A stretch of 64,000 nucleotides of DNA, from assembly GCA_934746015.1 (NCBI GenBank), contig CAKVEW010000003.1:117985-181984 (forward strand). Reading direction: 5' to 3'. Below are positions 8,662 to 16,662 of this stretch, in pieces (within the stretch, counting starts at the first letter, position 1; the number at the start of each line of letters is the position of its first letter). A program made the position numbers and the translations under genes. Under the pieces are notes generated by a model that had not been told where the DNA came from, did no database searches, and saw only the letters and a list, made by a program, of their open reading frames with translations. The DNA comes from an uncultured Clostridium sp. (GTDB taxonomy: Bacteria; Bacillota; Clostridia; Clostridiales; Clostridiaceae).

Positions 8662-9693
8662 ATGATTGAAATTAAAAATTTAACTAAAAGATTTAATGAT
8701 GTGGAAGTTATCAAGAAAGTTTCTTTATCTATAGAAGAAGGTAAAATATATGGAATAATAGGACATAGTGGTGCAGGAAAATCTACTTTACTTAGATGTA
8801 TAAATGGACTTGAAAGTTATGAAGATGGTTCAATAAATGTTATGGGTAGAGAAGTTAATGAACTTAAGGGATATGAGTTAAGAGAATTTAGAAAAAAGTT
8901 AGGTATGATATTTCAAGGCTTTAACTTATTAAATAGAAAAACTGTATTTGATAATGTAGCATTACCATTAGAAGTTTGGGGATTTGAAGATGAGTATAAA
9001 GAGTATAGAAAGAATCTAGGGGATAAAAAAGGTATAGGATATAGAGCCTATAGAAAGAAAAGGATAAATGAAAGAGTAACTGAACTTTTAGAATTAGTAG
9101 GGCTTTCTGAAAAAGCAAAAGTTAAACCAGCTAGTTTAAGTGGAGGGCAAAAACAAAGGGTAGCAATAGCAAGAGCATTAGCATTAGAACCTAAAATATT
9201 ACTTTGTGATGAAGCAACATCAGCCTTAGATCCTAAAATAACAAAGGACATACTTTCACTTTTATCAAAGATTAATAAAGAACTAGGAATAACAATAGTA
9301 ATAGTAACTCATCAAATGGAAGTGGTAAAAGAGGTTTGTGAAAAAGTTGCATTAATTGAAGGTGGAATATTAAAGGCAGAAGGAAAGGCAGAAGAATTAT
9401 TTTTAAGACCAGGAGTATCCTTAAAGAAATTCCTTGGAGAAGAAGATGATGATATTTTACCTAATAAGGGTATTAATATTAAATTATTTTTCCCAAGCAC
9501 TTCTTCAGAAAATGCACTTATAACAAAGATGGCAAGAGATCTAAATGTAGACTTTTCAATAGTTTGGGGTAAGCTTGAAAAGTTTAGAGAAGATATATTA
9601 GGTAATTTAGTAATAAATATAGAGGAAGAAGATAAGGACAAGGTTATAGCTTATCTTCAAGAAAAAGAAGTAGTATTGGAGGTGCTTAATTAA
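8662..9693 (+). CDS. metN: Methionine ABC transporter ATP-binding protein
   Basis: MetN powers uptake of methionine. Visible: Walker A GHSGAGKS (34-41), Q-loop FQGFNLL, signature SLSGGQKQRV, Walker B LLCDEAT, switch His in VTHQMEV, and a C-terminal ~80-residue ACT-like regulatory domain (NIL) that in MetN binds methionine for feedback inhibition. ATG 8662 follows AGGAGGGA. A basic insertion of about 20-25 residues around 109-134 (FEDEYKEYRKNLGDKKGIGY) lies between the Q-loop region and the helix leading to the signature, where most family members have a short linker. The stop overlaps the metI start (TAATG). Confidence 0.95.
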   Translation: MIEIKNLTKRFNDVEVIKKVSLSIEEGKIYGIIGHSGAGKSTLLRCINGLESYEDGSINVMGREVNELKGYELREFRKKLGMIFQGFNLLNRKTVFDNVALPLEVWGFEDEYKEYRKNLGDKKGIGYRAYRKKRINERVTELLELVGLSEKAKVKPASLSGGQKQRVAIARALALEPKILLCDEATSALDPKITKDILSLLSKINKELGITIVIVTHQMEVVKEVCEKVALIEGGILKAEGKAEELFLRPGVSLKKFLGEEDDDILPNKGINIKLFFPSTSSENALITKMARDLNVDFSIVWGKLEKFREDILGNLVINIEEEDKDKVIAYLQEKEVVLEVLN

Positions 9694-10331
9694 TGTCAGA
9701 AATATTAATAGAAGGATTTAATAAAACAATAACAATGGTTTTTTTCTCAACATTATTTTCAGTAATATTAGGCTTTATTCCAGCTATTGCATTAATAGTA
9801 ACAGCACCTAAGGGGTTAAAACCTAATAAAGGGGTTTATAATACTCTTGATACAATAATAAATATACTTAGAGGATTTCCATTTTTAATTCTAATGGTTG
9901 CAATAATGCCACTAACAAAATTAATAGTAGGAAAATCCATAGGAACAACAGCAGCGATAGTTCCACTTACTATAGCAGCAGCTCCTTTTGTAGCAAGAAT
10001 TATAGAGTCAGCTTTAAAAGAAGTAGATCCAGGAGTAATAGAGGCAGCAAAATCTTTTGGGGCATCAAATACACAAATAATATTCAGAGTTATGCTTAAA
10101 GAAGCAGTACCATCAATAATTTCAGGATTAACACTTACTATAATAAGCATAATTGGATATTCAGCTATGGCAGGAACAGTAGGAGCAGGAGGACTTGGTG
10201 ACTTAGCAGTAAGATACGGTTACCAAAGATACCAAACAGACGTAATGATAGTAACAGTAATAATCTTAGTAATAATTGTACAAGTACTACAATCACTAGG
10301 AAATTACTTATATAAAAAATTATCACAATAA
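9693..10331 (+). CDS. metI: Methionine ABC transporter permease
   Basis: The 212-residue integral membrane protein has five hydrophobic segments and the BPD-transporter EAA-type loop (EVDPGVIEAAKSFGASNTQIIFRV) that docks onto MetN. The C-terminal AGTVGAGGLGDLAVRYGYQRY segment is characteristic of MetI. ATG 9693 shares one base with the metN stop, with GGAGGTG upstream within metN. The gene is followed by a palindromic element that separates it from metQ. Confidence 0.95.
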   Translation: MSEILIEGFNKTITMVFFSTLFSVILGFIPAIALIVTAPKGLKPNKGVYNTLDTIINILRGFPFLILMVAIMPLTKLIVGKSIGTTAAIVPLTIAAAPFVARIIESALKEVDPGVIEAAKSFGASNTQIIFRVMLKEAVPSIISGLTLTIISIIGYSAMAGTVGAGGLGDLAVRYGYQRYQTDVMIVTVIILVIIVQVLQSLGNYLYKKLSQ

Positions 10332-10334
10332 AAA

Positions 10335-10471
10335 AATGTAAAATGAAAAATGAAGAATGTAAAATTAATGAAGAAACTCTTTAAGGAGTTTCTGAAATGA
10401 AAATATATTTTAGTAATTTGGAACAAATTACATCAACAATTTTACATTTTACATTCTACATTCTTAATTAT
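10335..10471. repeat. Complete palindromic element inside the met operon
   Basis: About 137 bases between metI and metQ have terminal inverted repeats made of TGTAAAATG-like iterations (left 10335-10364, right 10436-10471). Inside are a seven-base-pair hairpin GAAACTC/GAGTTTC (10373-10392) and a second hairpin AATTTG/CAAATT near 10415-10430. The layout matches the element at 48069 although the arm sequence differs. It ends just before the metQ ribosome binding site. Confidence 0.75.
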
Positions 10472-10489
10472 TAAAAGGGGGTTTTATAT

Positions 10490-11323
10490 ATGAAAAGAAA
10501 ATCAATTTTATCAATTTTATTAGCAGGGGCTTTAGCAATAGGCTTAGTAGGATGTGGAGATAAGGGAGATAATAATACTGGTTCAGCATCTGAAGATAAA
10601 ACAATAACAATAGGGGTTAGTCCAGTTCCTCATAAGGAAATAGTGGAACAAATAGTACCAGACCTTGAAGCAGAAGGATACACTGTTAAGATAGTAGAGT
10701 TTACTGATTATGTAACACCTAATACTGCATTAGCTGAAGGAGAATTAGATGCAAATTACTTCCAACACATAGCATACTTAAATGAAACTAATGAGAGTAA
10801 GGGATTAGATTTAACTTATACTGCAGCTATTCACCTAGAACCATTAGCAGCTTATTCTAAATCTATTAAGGATTTAAAAGATATTAAAGATGGAGCAACA
10901 GTTGCAATTCCAAATGATCCATCTAATGAAGCAAGAGCTTTAAGATTATTAGAAAATTCAGGATTAATTAAGTTAAAAGAAGGAGAATTAGTTACTCCAA
11001 AGGATATTACAGAAAATACTAAGAATTTAAAGTTTGAAGAATTAGAAGCAGCACAATTACCAAGAGTTTTAGATGAAGTAGATATAGCAGTTATCAATGG
11101 AAACTATGCTCTTGAAGCAGGGTTAAATCCATCTACAGAAGCTTTAGTGATAGAAGATGCTAATGCTGAAGGTGCTAAAAATTATAGAAATATTTTAGCT
11201 GTTAAAAAGGGAAATGAAGATAGTGAAAAGATTAAGGCTTTAACAAAGGCTTTAACTTCTGAAAAAGTTAAGAAGTTTATAGAAGAAAAATATAGCGATG
11301 GAACAGTAATTCCAGCATTCTAA
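10490..11323 (+). CDS. metQ: Methionine-binding lipoprotein
   Basis: The 277-residue substrate-binding protein has a lipoprotein signal (MKRKSILSILLAGALAIGLVGC, lipobox LVGC, lipidated Cys22) and the NlpA/MetQ fold: TIGVSPVPHKEIVEQI at the start of the mature domain, AEGELDANYFQHIAYLNE, and the AIPNDPSNEARALRLLENSG stretch. It captures methionine (often either isomer) outside the membrane and delivers it to MetNI. A GGGGG ribosome binding site precedes ATG 10490. It is third in the S-box-controlled operon, 158 bases after metI because of the inserted repeat. Confidence 0.95.
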   Translation: MKRKSILSILLAGALAIGLVGCGDKGDNNTGSASEDKTITIGVSPVPHKEIVEQIVPDLEAEGYTVKIVEFTDYVTPNTALAEGELDANYFQHIAYLNETNESKGLDLTYTAAIHLEPLAAYSKSIKDLKDIKDGATVAIPNDPSNEARALRLLENSGLIKLKEGELVTPKDITENTKNLKFEELEAAQLPRVLDEVDIAVINGNYALEAGLNPSTEALVIEDANAEGAKNYRNILAVKKGNEDSEKIKALTKALTSEKVKKFIEEKYSDGTVIPAF

Positions 11324-11381
11324 AAAGTTAATTTGTAGGTGCTTTTATAAATACATCTAAAATATTAATAGTTACCTAAAT

Positions 11382-11460
11382 AAAAGTAGATAAATATTAT
11401 ATACAGTTCACTTAGAGTAAGTCTAGGAAAGAAGGAATATAATGCTTATCTACTTTTTTA
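11382..11460 (+). terminator. Long-stem terminator element after metQ
   Basis: A 12-base-pair perfect outer stem AAAAGTAGATAA/TTATCTACTTTT (11382-11393 with 11446-11457) encloses an AT-rich second stem and an inner hairpin ACTTA/TAAGT. The outer arms resemble those of 14665, 17926 and 52964. Confidence 0.75.
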
Positions 11461-11537
11461 TTATACATATTAATAAATAAAATTTAATTAAGTACATATG
11501 TTATAATAGGATGAAAATAAAACTAAGGATGGTAGAA

Positions 11538-12491
11538 ATGAAAAAAATATATATATTATTATTAGTGATTTTCACTACAGTTTTTGCAGGATGTACAGAT
11601 AATGAAGAGGTATCTATTAATAAAAACGTATCAACTGAAGAAAAGCTGGGAAAATTAGAAACTAAGGATGTATTTGAAAGTGAAAATAACAGTTTTATAG
11701 AGTTGATTGATAAAAAAGCAAATGAAATATTGGGGGATTACAAGGATAATGTAGCTATTTATTTTAAAAATTTAAATACTTATGAAGAATATACTTTAAA
11801 TGCAGACACATATTACGTAGCTGCAAGTACAAATAAAGTGCCATTATCTATGTTAATATTAGATGAAGTTAATGATGGAGATAAGTCATTAGATGATTTA
11901 CTTTATTTTAGTGAAGAAGATAAGGAAATGGGAAGTGGAATTTTATATAATTTAGGGGAGATTCCTAATATAACTATTAATGAAGCTATTTATTTATCTA
12001 TTGTTAATTCTGATAATATAGCTAAGAATATGTTAACAAGGGCATCAAAAAATAGTGTTACTGACTATATGAGTCAGGTAACAGAAGATTATAGTATTCC
12101 ATATGGTAATTATTCAACAGCAAGGCAGCTTGGAATTTTATTAAATAAATTATATGAGAATCCAGATAATAATCCTTACTATAATTTACTTATAGAATAT
12201 ATGACTAAAACCACGTACCATGATAGATTAGATAAGTATCTAGAGTATGATAAAGTTGCCCATAAAATAGGGAATTATTACAGATATTATCATGATATGG
12301 GAATAATCTACGGGGAAGATTCTTATATATTAGTTGTATTAACTAAGGATGTTGGAGGATTAAGCATAGAATCATATGAAGATGGTGGAGAAGATGAAAA
12401 ATATTTGCTTGATTGGGGAGAAGAAGCCAATGAACTTATAGCTAGGTTATCTAAAGAAATATATAACATAGTAGAAGAAAATAAAATGTAG
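11538..12491 (+). CDS. Beta-lactamase-like serine hydrolase lipoprotein
   Basis: The 317-residue protein carries a lipoprotein signal (lipobox VFAGC, Cys19) and the class A beta-lactamase/transpeptidase fold. The motif triad is present: S97-T-N-K100, S158-D-N160 and K243-I-G245. The Omega-loop EPxLN motif with the deacylating Glu166 of true class A beta-lactamases is not visible in the corresponding stretch (about 180-200), so I doubt efficient beta-lactam hydrolysis; a cell-wall or penicillin-binding role is as likely. ATG 11538 is preferred over 11511 and 11529 because AAGGA lies eight bases upstream and it starts the signal peptide. It lies nine bases before the next gene. Confidence 0.82.
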   Translation: MKKIYILLLVIFTTVFAGCTDNEEVSINKNVSTEEKLGKLETKDVFESENNSFIELIDKKANEILGDYKDNVAIYFKNLNTYEEYTLNADTYYVAASTNKVPLSMLILDEVNDGDKSLDDLLYFSEEDKEMGSGILYNLGEIPNITINEAIYLSIVNSDNIAKNMLTRASKNSVTDYMSQVTEDYSIPYGNYSTARQLGILLNKLYENPDNNPYYNLLIEYMTKTTYHDRLDKYLEYDKVAHKIGNYYRYYHDMGIIYGEDSYILVVLTKDVGGLSIESYEDGGEDEKYLLDWGEEANELIARLSKEIYNIVEENKM

Positions 12492-12499
12492 GTGATATT

Positions 12500-13690
12500 G
12501 TGGAGAAGTTATACTATAAAAATCAATATATAAAGGAATTTGAGGCTAAGGTAATAGAAGTTAATAATATTAATGATAGATATCATATAGTATTAGATAA
12601 AACTGCCTTTTTCCCAGGGGGAGGAGGGCAGCATTGTGACTTAGGATATATAAATAATAATAAAGTCTTAGAAGTCTATGAAAAAGATAAGAAAATTTAT
12701 CATGTATTAAAAGAGCCATTTAAAGTTAACGAGGCAGTATATTGTAAAATAGATTGGAATAGAAGAGAAGATGGAATGCATCAACATTTAGGACAGCATA
12801 TATTATCAGGGTGCTTTTTTAAACTTTTTAATGCCAATACAGTAAGTATTCATTTAGGGAAAGAAATAAGCACAGTAGATATTATAGGTGAACTTAATGA
12901 AGATATGGTTAGAAGAGCAGAAGCTTTGGCTAATGAAGTAATTAATAAGGGTATAGAAGTAAGTTTCTTAGTCCCTAATGAAGAAGAATTAAAAGTTATG
13001 AACTTAAGAAGAGACCTACCTAATACAGAAGAGGATATTAGGGTAGTTAAAATAGGAGATTTAGATATTAATGCTTGTTGTGGTGTGCATCCAAATAAAA
13101 CATCAGATTTAAGGATAATAAAGATTAAAAAATTCGAGAAAAACAAAGAAAATACACGAATAGAATTTTTAGCTGGAGAAAGAGCTATTAATGATTCATT
13201 ATTTAAAGATAAGGTTCTTAGAGAAATCTGTAATTATCTAAATAGTAATGAATATGAAGCATTAAATGGAATAAAAAATTTAAAGAATTCCTTAGAAGAT
13301 ATAAAGAAGGAAAAAAAGATATTAGAGGAAGAATTATTGAAGTATGAAGAAAAAGTACTTATAGAAGAAGGAGAAAATCTAGGTAAATATATTATTATTA
13401 AGAAGATATTTTTAAATAAATCAACAGATTATATTACAAGACTTGCTAATAAAATAACAGAAAGAGATAATATTATTTGCTTATTTGCAATAAACCTTAA
13501 TGAAAAAGCTAATATAATTCTTGCTTCTTCAAAAAATATAGAAAATATTAATATGGGAAAAATATTTAAAGAATATATTTCTATAGCAAATGGTAAAGGT
13601 GGAGGAAGTAAGACCTTAGCACAAGGGATAGGTGAAAGTGATAAAATAGAAGATTTTTTTAATAGTATAAATGTAAAGATACCATTCTAA
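12500..13690 (+). CDS. Alanyl-tRNA editing protein, AlaX-L type with DHHA1 domain
   Basis: The 396-residue protein resembles the editing half of alanyl-tRNA synthetase. Residues about 1-85 form the AlaRS beta-barrel (TAFFPGGGGQHCDLG); the editing site has H96 and H100 in MHQHLGQHILSG plus the zinc pair in CCGVHPNKT near 195; about 250-300 is a coiled coil; and the C-terminal DHHA1 domain has GKGGGSKTLAQG. Such proteins deacylate mischarged Ser- or Gly-tRNA(Ala) in trans. No synthetase catalytic domain is present. The GTG 12500 start follows AGGTGAT five bases upstream. It is in an operon with the preceding lipoprotein gene. Confidence 0.88.
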   Translation: MEKLYYKNQYIKEFEAKVIEVNNINDRYHIVLDKTAFFPGGGGQHCDLGYINNNKVLEVYEKDKKIYHVLKEPFKVNEAVYCKIDWNRREDGMHQHLGQHILSGCFFKLFNANTVSIHLGKEISTVDIIGELNEDMVRRAEALANEVINKGIEVSFLVPNEEELKVMNLRRDLPNTEEDIRVVKIGDLDINACCGVHPNKTSDLRIIKIKKFEKNKENTRIEFLAGERAINDSLFKDKVLREICNYLNSNEYEALNGIKNLKNSLEDIKKEKKILEEELLKYEEKVLIEEGENLGKYIIIKKIFLNKSTDYITRLANKITERDNIICLFAINLNEKANIILASSKNIENINMGKIFKEYISIANGKGGGSKTLAQGIGESDKIEDFFNSINVKIPF

Positions 13691-13876
13691 CAAAGTATAG
13701 ATTAATAGAGCAAAGTAAGTTTATAATTCTGAAGAATGAAGAATTATTACCTTTAGTGTTGAAATATTAATGATAAAAATTAAATTTGTAACCAACCATG
13801 GAAATCCCAAATATACTAGATTATAAAGTAATGCAATATTTATATTATTACTATATAAATAATGGGAGGGAAAGAG

Positions 13877-14575
13877 TTGGCAAAATGGGTATTGGATGCA
13901 GGTCACGGTGGAAAAGACTCAGGAACAGTTGGAAAAAATGGTAGACGAGAATCTGATATAGTTTTAGAAGCTGTTTATGAGGCAAAAAGGTTATTAGAAA
14001 GAAACGGTGAAATAGTATTGCTTACAAGAGCATCTGATATATACTTAGATGTCAAAGACAGAGTAGAAATAGCAAATAATTGGGAGGCAGATTATTTTGT
14101 TAGCTTCCATATGAACTCCTTTATAGATAATTCTGTTACTGGAACTGAAATTGTAATATTTGAAAAAGGTCACGAATCAGAAGAATTAGCAAGGTTTTTA
14201 AAGGATGAATTACTTGCTAATTTAAAATCTAAGGATAGAGGAATAAAGGAAGCTAGTTATATTCTTTTAAGGCAAACTAAGATGCCTGCAGTTATTATTG
14301 AAGCTGAATTTTTATCAAATGAAGACATAGAAAAGAACTTTAGTGGTATAAAGTATGGGTACATGGTAGCAAGAGCTTGTTTAACTATGGTTAATAAAGT
14401 TTTAATTGATATTCCAATTAAAAAACCTAAAACTCCTACAAGAGAGGGCTGGAGGATTTGTATTGGATATTATAGAGATTATGAAACAGCAGAAGTAGAA
14501 GTAATTAGACTTCAAAATGAAGGCTTTAGAGATGTTTATGTTGTTCCATATCCAGAGGAAAATAAGTTAGTATAA
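13877..14575 (+). CDS. N-acetylmuramoyl-L-alanine amidase with SPOR domain
   Basis: The enzyme of 232 residues cleaves the amide bond between MurNAc and the stem peptide. The Amidase_3 zinc ligands are visible: H10 (DAGHGG), E25 (GRRESD) and His in VSFHMNSF, with the catalytic Glu in IIEAEFLSN. The last ~45 residues (EGWRICIGYYRDYETAEVEV) form a SPOR-like peptidoglycan-binding repeat. GGGAGG at 13864-13869 points to TTG 13877 (MAKWVLDAGHGG) rather than ATG 13862, which would overlap the site. There is no signal peptide, so release needs lysis, a holin or the mother-cell/forespore context. Confidence 0.88.
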   Translation: MAKWVLDAGHGGKDSGTVGKNGRRESDIVLEAVYEAKRLLERNGEIVLLTRASDIYLDVKDRVEIANNWEADYFVSFHMNSFIDNSVTGTEIVIFEKGHESEELARFLKDELLANLKSKDRGIKEASYILLRQTKMPAVIIEAEFLSNEDIEKNFSGIKYGYMVARACLTMVNKVLIDIPIKKPKTPTREGWRICIGYYRDYETAEVEVIRLQNEGFRDVYVVPYPEENKLV

Positions 14576-14664
14576 TGAAAAAATGAAAGAATTAAAGAAT
14601 GAAATAATTAAGTTTATAAGGGAAAAGAAGTAAGAGTTAAGAGCAAGAGAAATAATGCTGGTAT

Positions 14665-14735
14665 AAAAGTGGATAATTTGAACTGCCCTCTGAGAAGTAG
14701 ACAGGGGGCAGTTCAATTTAATTATCCACTTTTAA
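14665..14735. terminator. Bidirectional long-stem terminator between convergent genes
   Basis: The outer stem AAAAGTGGATAA/TTATCCACTTTT (14665-14676 with 14722-14733) continues into TTGAACTGCCC/GGGCAGTTCAA, giving a hairpin of more than 20 pairs. It is flanked by A and T runs on both sides and sits between the amidase gene (+) and the next gene (-), so it can serve both. The inner ATTTGAACTGCC string recurs at 17939. Confidence 0.8.
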
Positions 14736-14746
14736 TTTGCAATTTT

Positions 14747-15025
14747 TTAAGATTGTTCATTACTTTGCTTAATTAATACTTCAGCGGCTTTTAATAATTT
14801 GTATAATGCTGCACATAAAGATTTTACTAAAGGTATTATTACAATTAATTTCACTATGTTTCCGCCCCAAAATAGCACTGATGCTATTAGGTGTCCTGAA
14901 AGTGTTGAAGCTGTAGATAATTTTCCTAAAAAAGCACAGACAACTGCAATTACACATATAATTACATACCTAATTATGCTACTAACAATTTCTTCCGAGC
15001 TCATTTTTTTAATTCTATTGACCAT
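14747..15025 (-). CDS. Small membrane protein (92 aa), unknown
   Basis: Two long hydrophobic segments (about residues 15-35 and 45-68) flank a short loop, and the C-terminus is a charged tail (EVLIKQSNEQS). The minus-strand ATG at 15025 has AAGGGG eight bases upstream, which favours this frame over the opposite-strand frame in the same place. I do not recognise a family; size and topology are holin-like but that is not evidence of function. It is convergent with the signal-less amidase, separated by the bidirectional terminator. Confidence 0.65.
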   Translation of the reverse strand: MVNRIKKMSSEEIVSSIIRYVIICVIAVVCAFLGKLSTASTLSGHLIASVLFWGGNIVKLIVIIPLVKSLCAALYKLLKAAEVLIKQSNEQS

Positions 15026-15127
15026 AAATCCATCCCCTTTTTAACTTAATATTTTGAAATTGTATTGAATAATAAAATATAATTATTCTTAATATTAAAT
15101 TCTTAGTTCACTCTTAATATAATACAA

Positions 15128-15304
15128 ATGCACAATAATATATATTCTTATTATACATTAATTTTGGAATATAATCCCATGATAAGTGAGGATAATATAA
15201 CTAATTTTAAAAAAGTAATAAATTATCTACATTCCAATAAAATAGATCTATGTTTTAAAAGAGTGTCTATATACGAAGGAAGTAATTGTTATCTTTATTG
15301 TTAA
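15128..15304 (+). CDS. Possible small ORF (58 aa)
   Basis: An uninterrupted frame in the 330-base gap between 15025 and 15355 starts MHNNIYSYYTLILEYNPM and ends NCYLYC. Its composition looks protein-like (balanced aromatic and charged residues), but there is no ribosome binding site upstream of ATG 15128 or of ATG 15179, so it may be a decayed gene remnant or chance. The rest of the gap holds only promoter-like AT-rich sequence. Confidence 0.3.
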   Translation: MHNNIYSYYTLILEYNPMISEDNITNFKKVINYLHSNKIDLCFKRVSIYEGSNCYLYC

Positions 15305-15354
15305 AAAGAGTAAATAAGGGTATAATATTTTAAAGAATTGAAAGGTGGATAGCT

Positions 15355-15831
15355 ATGAGAAGCATGAGAAGAAAAGAGAGAGAAGTAGTAGATATTAATG
15401 AGAAAATCGAAATAATAAACAATTGTAAGGTTGTTAGGTTAGCAATGAAGGATAAGGAAGGCTTATATATTGTACCACTTAATTTTGGATATTCATATTT
15501 AGAGGATAAGCTAACTTTATATTGTCATTCTGCTAAAGAAGGAAGAAAGTTAGATGCTATAGCTGAAAATTCAGAGGTAGCCTTTGAAATGGATTGCGAA
15601 CATAAATTAATTGAGGCTCAGCTTGCTTGTTTATATGGATTTTATTTCAAAAGTATTATAGGAAATGGTGTGGCATCAATAGTTGAAGATATGGAGGAAA
15701 AGAAAATCGCTCTTTCAGTACTTATGAAGCACCAAACAGGGAAGGATTTTGTTTTTGAGGACAAGCATGCTAAGGCAGTAACTGTTTTTAAAGTAGAAGT
15801 TACTCATTTCTCTGCTAAAGAGTATAAATAA
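15355..15831 (+). CDS. Pyridoxamine 5'-phosphate oxidase-like flavoprotein (NimA-like)
   Basis: The 158-residue protein has the split-barrel fold of the PNPOx/NimA family: the opening MRSMRRKEREVVD, then NNCKVVRLAMKDKEGLYIVPLNFGY, LYCHSAKEGRKLDAI, VAFEMDCEH and SIIGNGVASIVED. Relatives bind FMN and reduce small substrates; some (Nim) inactivate nitroimidazoles, but most clostridial members have no tested function, and resistance should not be assumed. A GAAAGGTGG site precedes ATG 15355. No neighbour gives its pathway. Confidence 0.85.
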   Translation: MRSMRRKEREVVDINEKIEIINNCKVVRLAMKDKEGLYIVPLNFGYSYLEDKLTLYCHSAKEGRKLDAIAENSEVAFEMDCEHKLIEAQLACLYGFYFKSIIGNGVASIVEDMEEKKIALSVLMKHQTGKDFVFEDKHAKAVTVFKVEVTHFSAKEYK

Positions 15832-15899
15832 ATTTATATTGTTAAATAGAAAATTCAGTGTGAAATATTGAGAATTATATTTATATAGTGGGGATATAT

Positions 15900-16637
15900 A
15901 TGAGAGTTAAAAGGGGGATTGTTATGATTACTCTATGTTTATCACTTTTTGGTTGTTCAGAGGATCCGAAAACAATAAAACTAAGGCAAGAAAGTGATCA
16001 TTTCATTTTTTATTCAACTAAAGCTGATAAGGAATCTTTATATGATTTAGAGGAGAATTTAGAAAGTAATTATGAGAGAATATCTAAGGACTTACAAGTA
16101 ACCTTAGATGAAAAGATTAAAGTAACTATTTATCCAAATATTAGTGACTTCCATAAGGCAATTGGAATGATGGCTGCTGAGGATTGGTTAGTAGGAGTGG
16201 CAAGAAATAATGAAATATTAATGGTATCTCCCTTAAATCCAGGGAGCATCCATACTTATGAGAGTTTAATGAAAGTTATAGTTCATGAATATACACATAT
16301 ATTAGTAGGGAATATAAATTCAAATACAGATATTTATTTAAATGAAGGAATTGCAGTAGTTGAATCAAATCAGATAGATAATAATACTAAATATTATTTA
16401 AAGGAAGTTGCAAAAGCAAATAAACTTCCATCCATTGATGAAATGAAAAATAACTATGGCAAATTGGAGCAACCATATTTACTATCAGGAGGCTTTGTAG
16501 AATTCATTGTTAATAAATATGGATATGATAAGATGATTGATTTAATTAAAAATCCTGAGGATATAGAAAATGTTATAGGTTCTACAAAAGAAGAAATTAT
16601 AGAGAAATGGAATGAGTATATTCTTAGTAACTATTAA
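15900..16637 (+). CDS. Lipoprotein zinc peptidase (peptidase MA-like)
   Basis: The predicted 245-residue lipoprotein has a signal MRVKRGIVMITLCLSLFGC with lipobox LFGC. The HEYTH motif (HExxH) around residue 126-130, followed by LNEGIAVVES (NEG with downstream Glu as third ligand), is the gluzincin arrangement seen in the peptidase MA-like family. Likely exposed on the outer membrane face, substrate unknown. I take ATG 15900, preceded by GTGGGG, because it keeps the basic n-region; ATG 15924 has a stronger AAGGGGG site but would leave an uncharged signal. The next gene starts 25 bases later. Confidence 0.8.
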   Translation: MRVKRGIVMITLCLSLFGCSEDPKTIKLRQESDHFIFYSTKADKESLYDLEENLESNYERISKDLQVTLDEKIKVTIYPNISDFHKAIGMMAAEDWLVGVARNNEILMVSPLNPGSIHTYESLMKVIVHEYTHILVGNINSNTDIYLNEGIAVVESNQIDNNTKYYLKEVAKANKLPSIDEMKNNYGKLEQPYLLSGGFVEFIVNKYGYDKMIDLIKNPEDIENVIGSTKEEIIEKWNEYILSNY

Positions 16638-16662
16638 TAGATTTAAAATTGGAGGAATAAAA

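Noticed and set aside
9312..9641. 109-codon minus-strand frame inside metN
   Set aside because: Antisense shadow; Ser/Ile-rich composition typical of reverse-complemented AT-rich coding DNA.
13718..13755. Possible terminator after the AlaX-type gene
   Set aside because: The AATTCT/AGAATT dyad is short, its loop is long and no T run follows.
14799..15044. 81-codon plus-strand frame opposite the small membrane protein
   Set aside because: The minus-strand frame has a good ribosome binding site and plausible membrane topology; this one has neither.
15355..15831. Nitroimidazole resistance gene (nim)
   Set aside because: The fold matches, but the family is broad and resistance cannot be claimed from general similarity.
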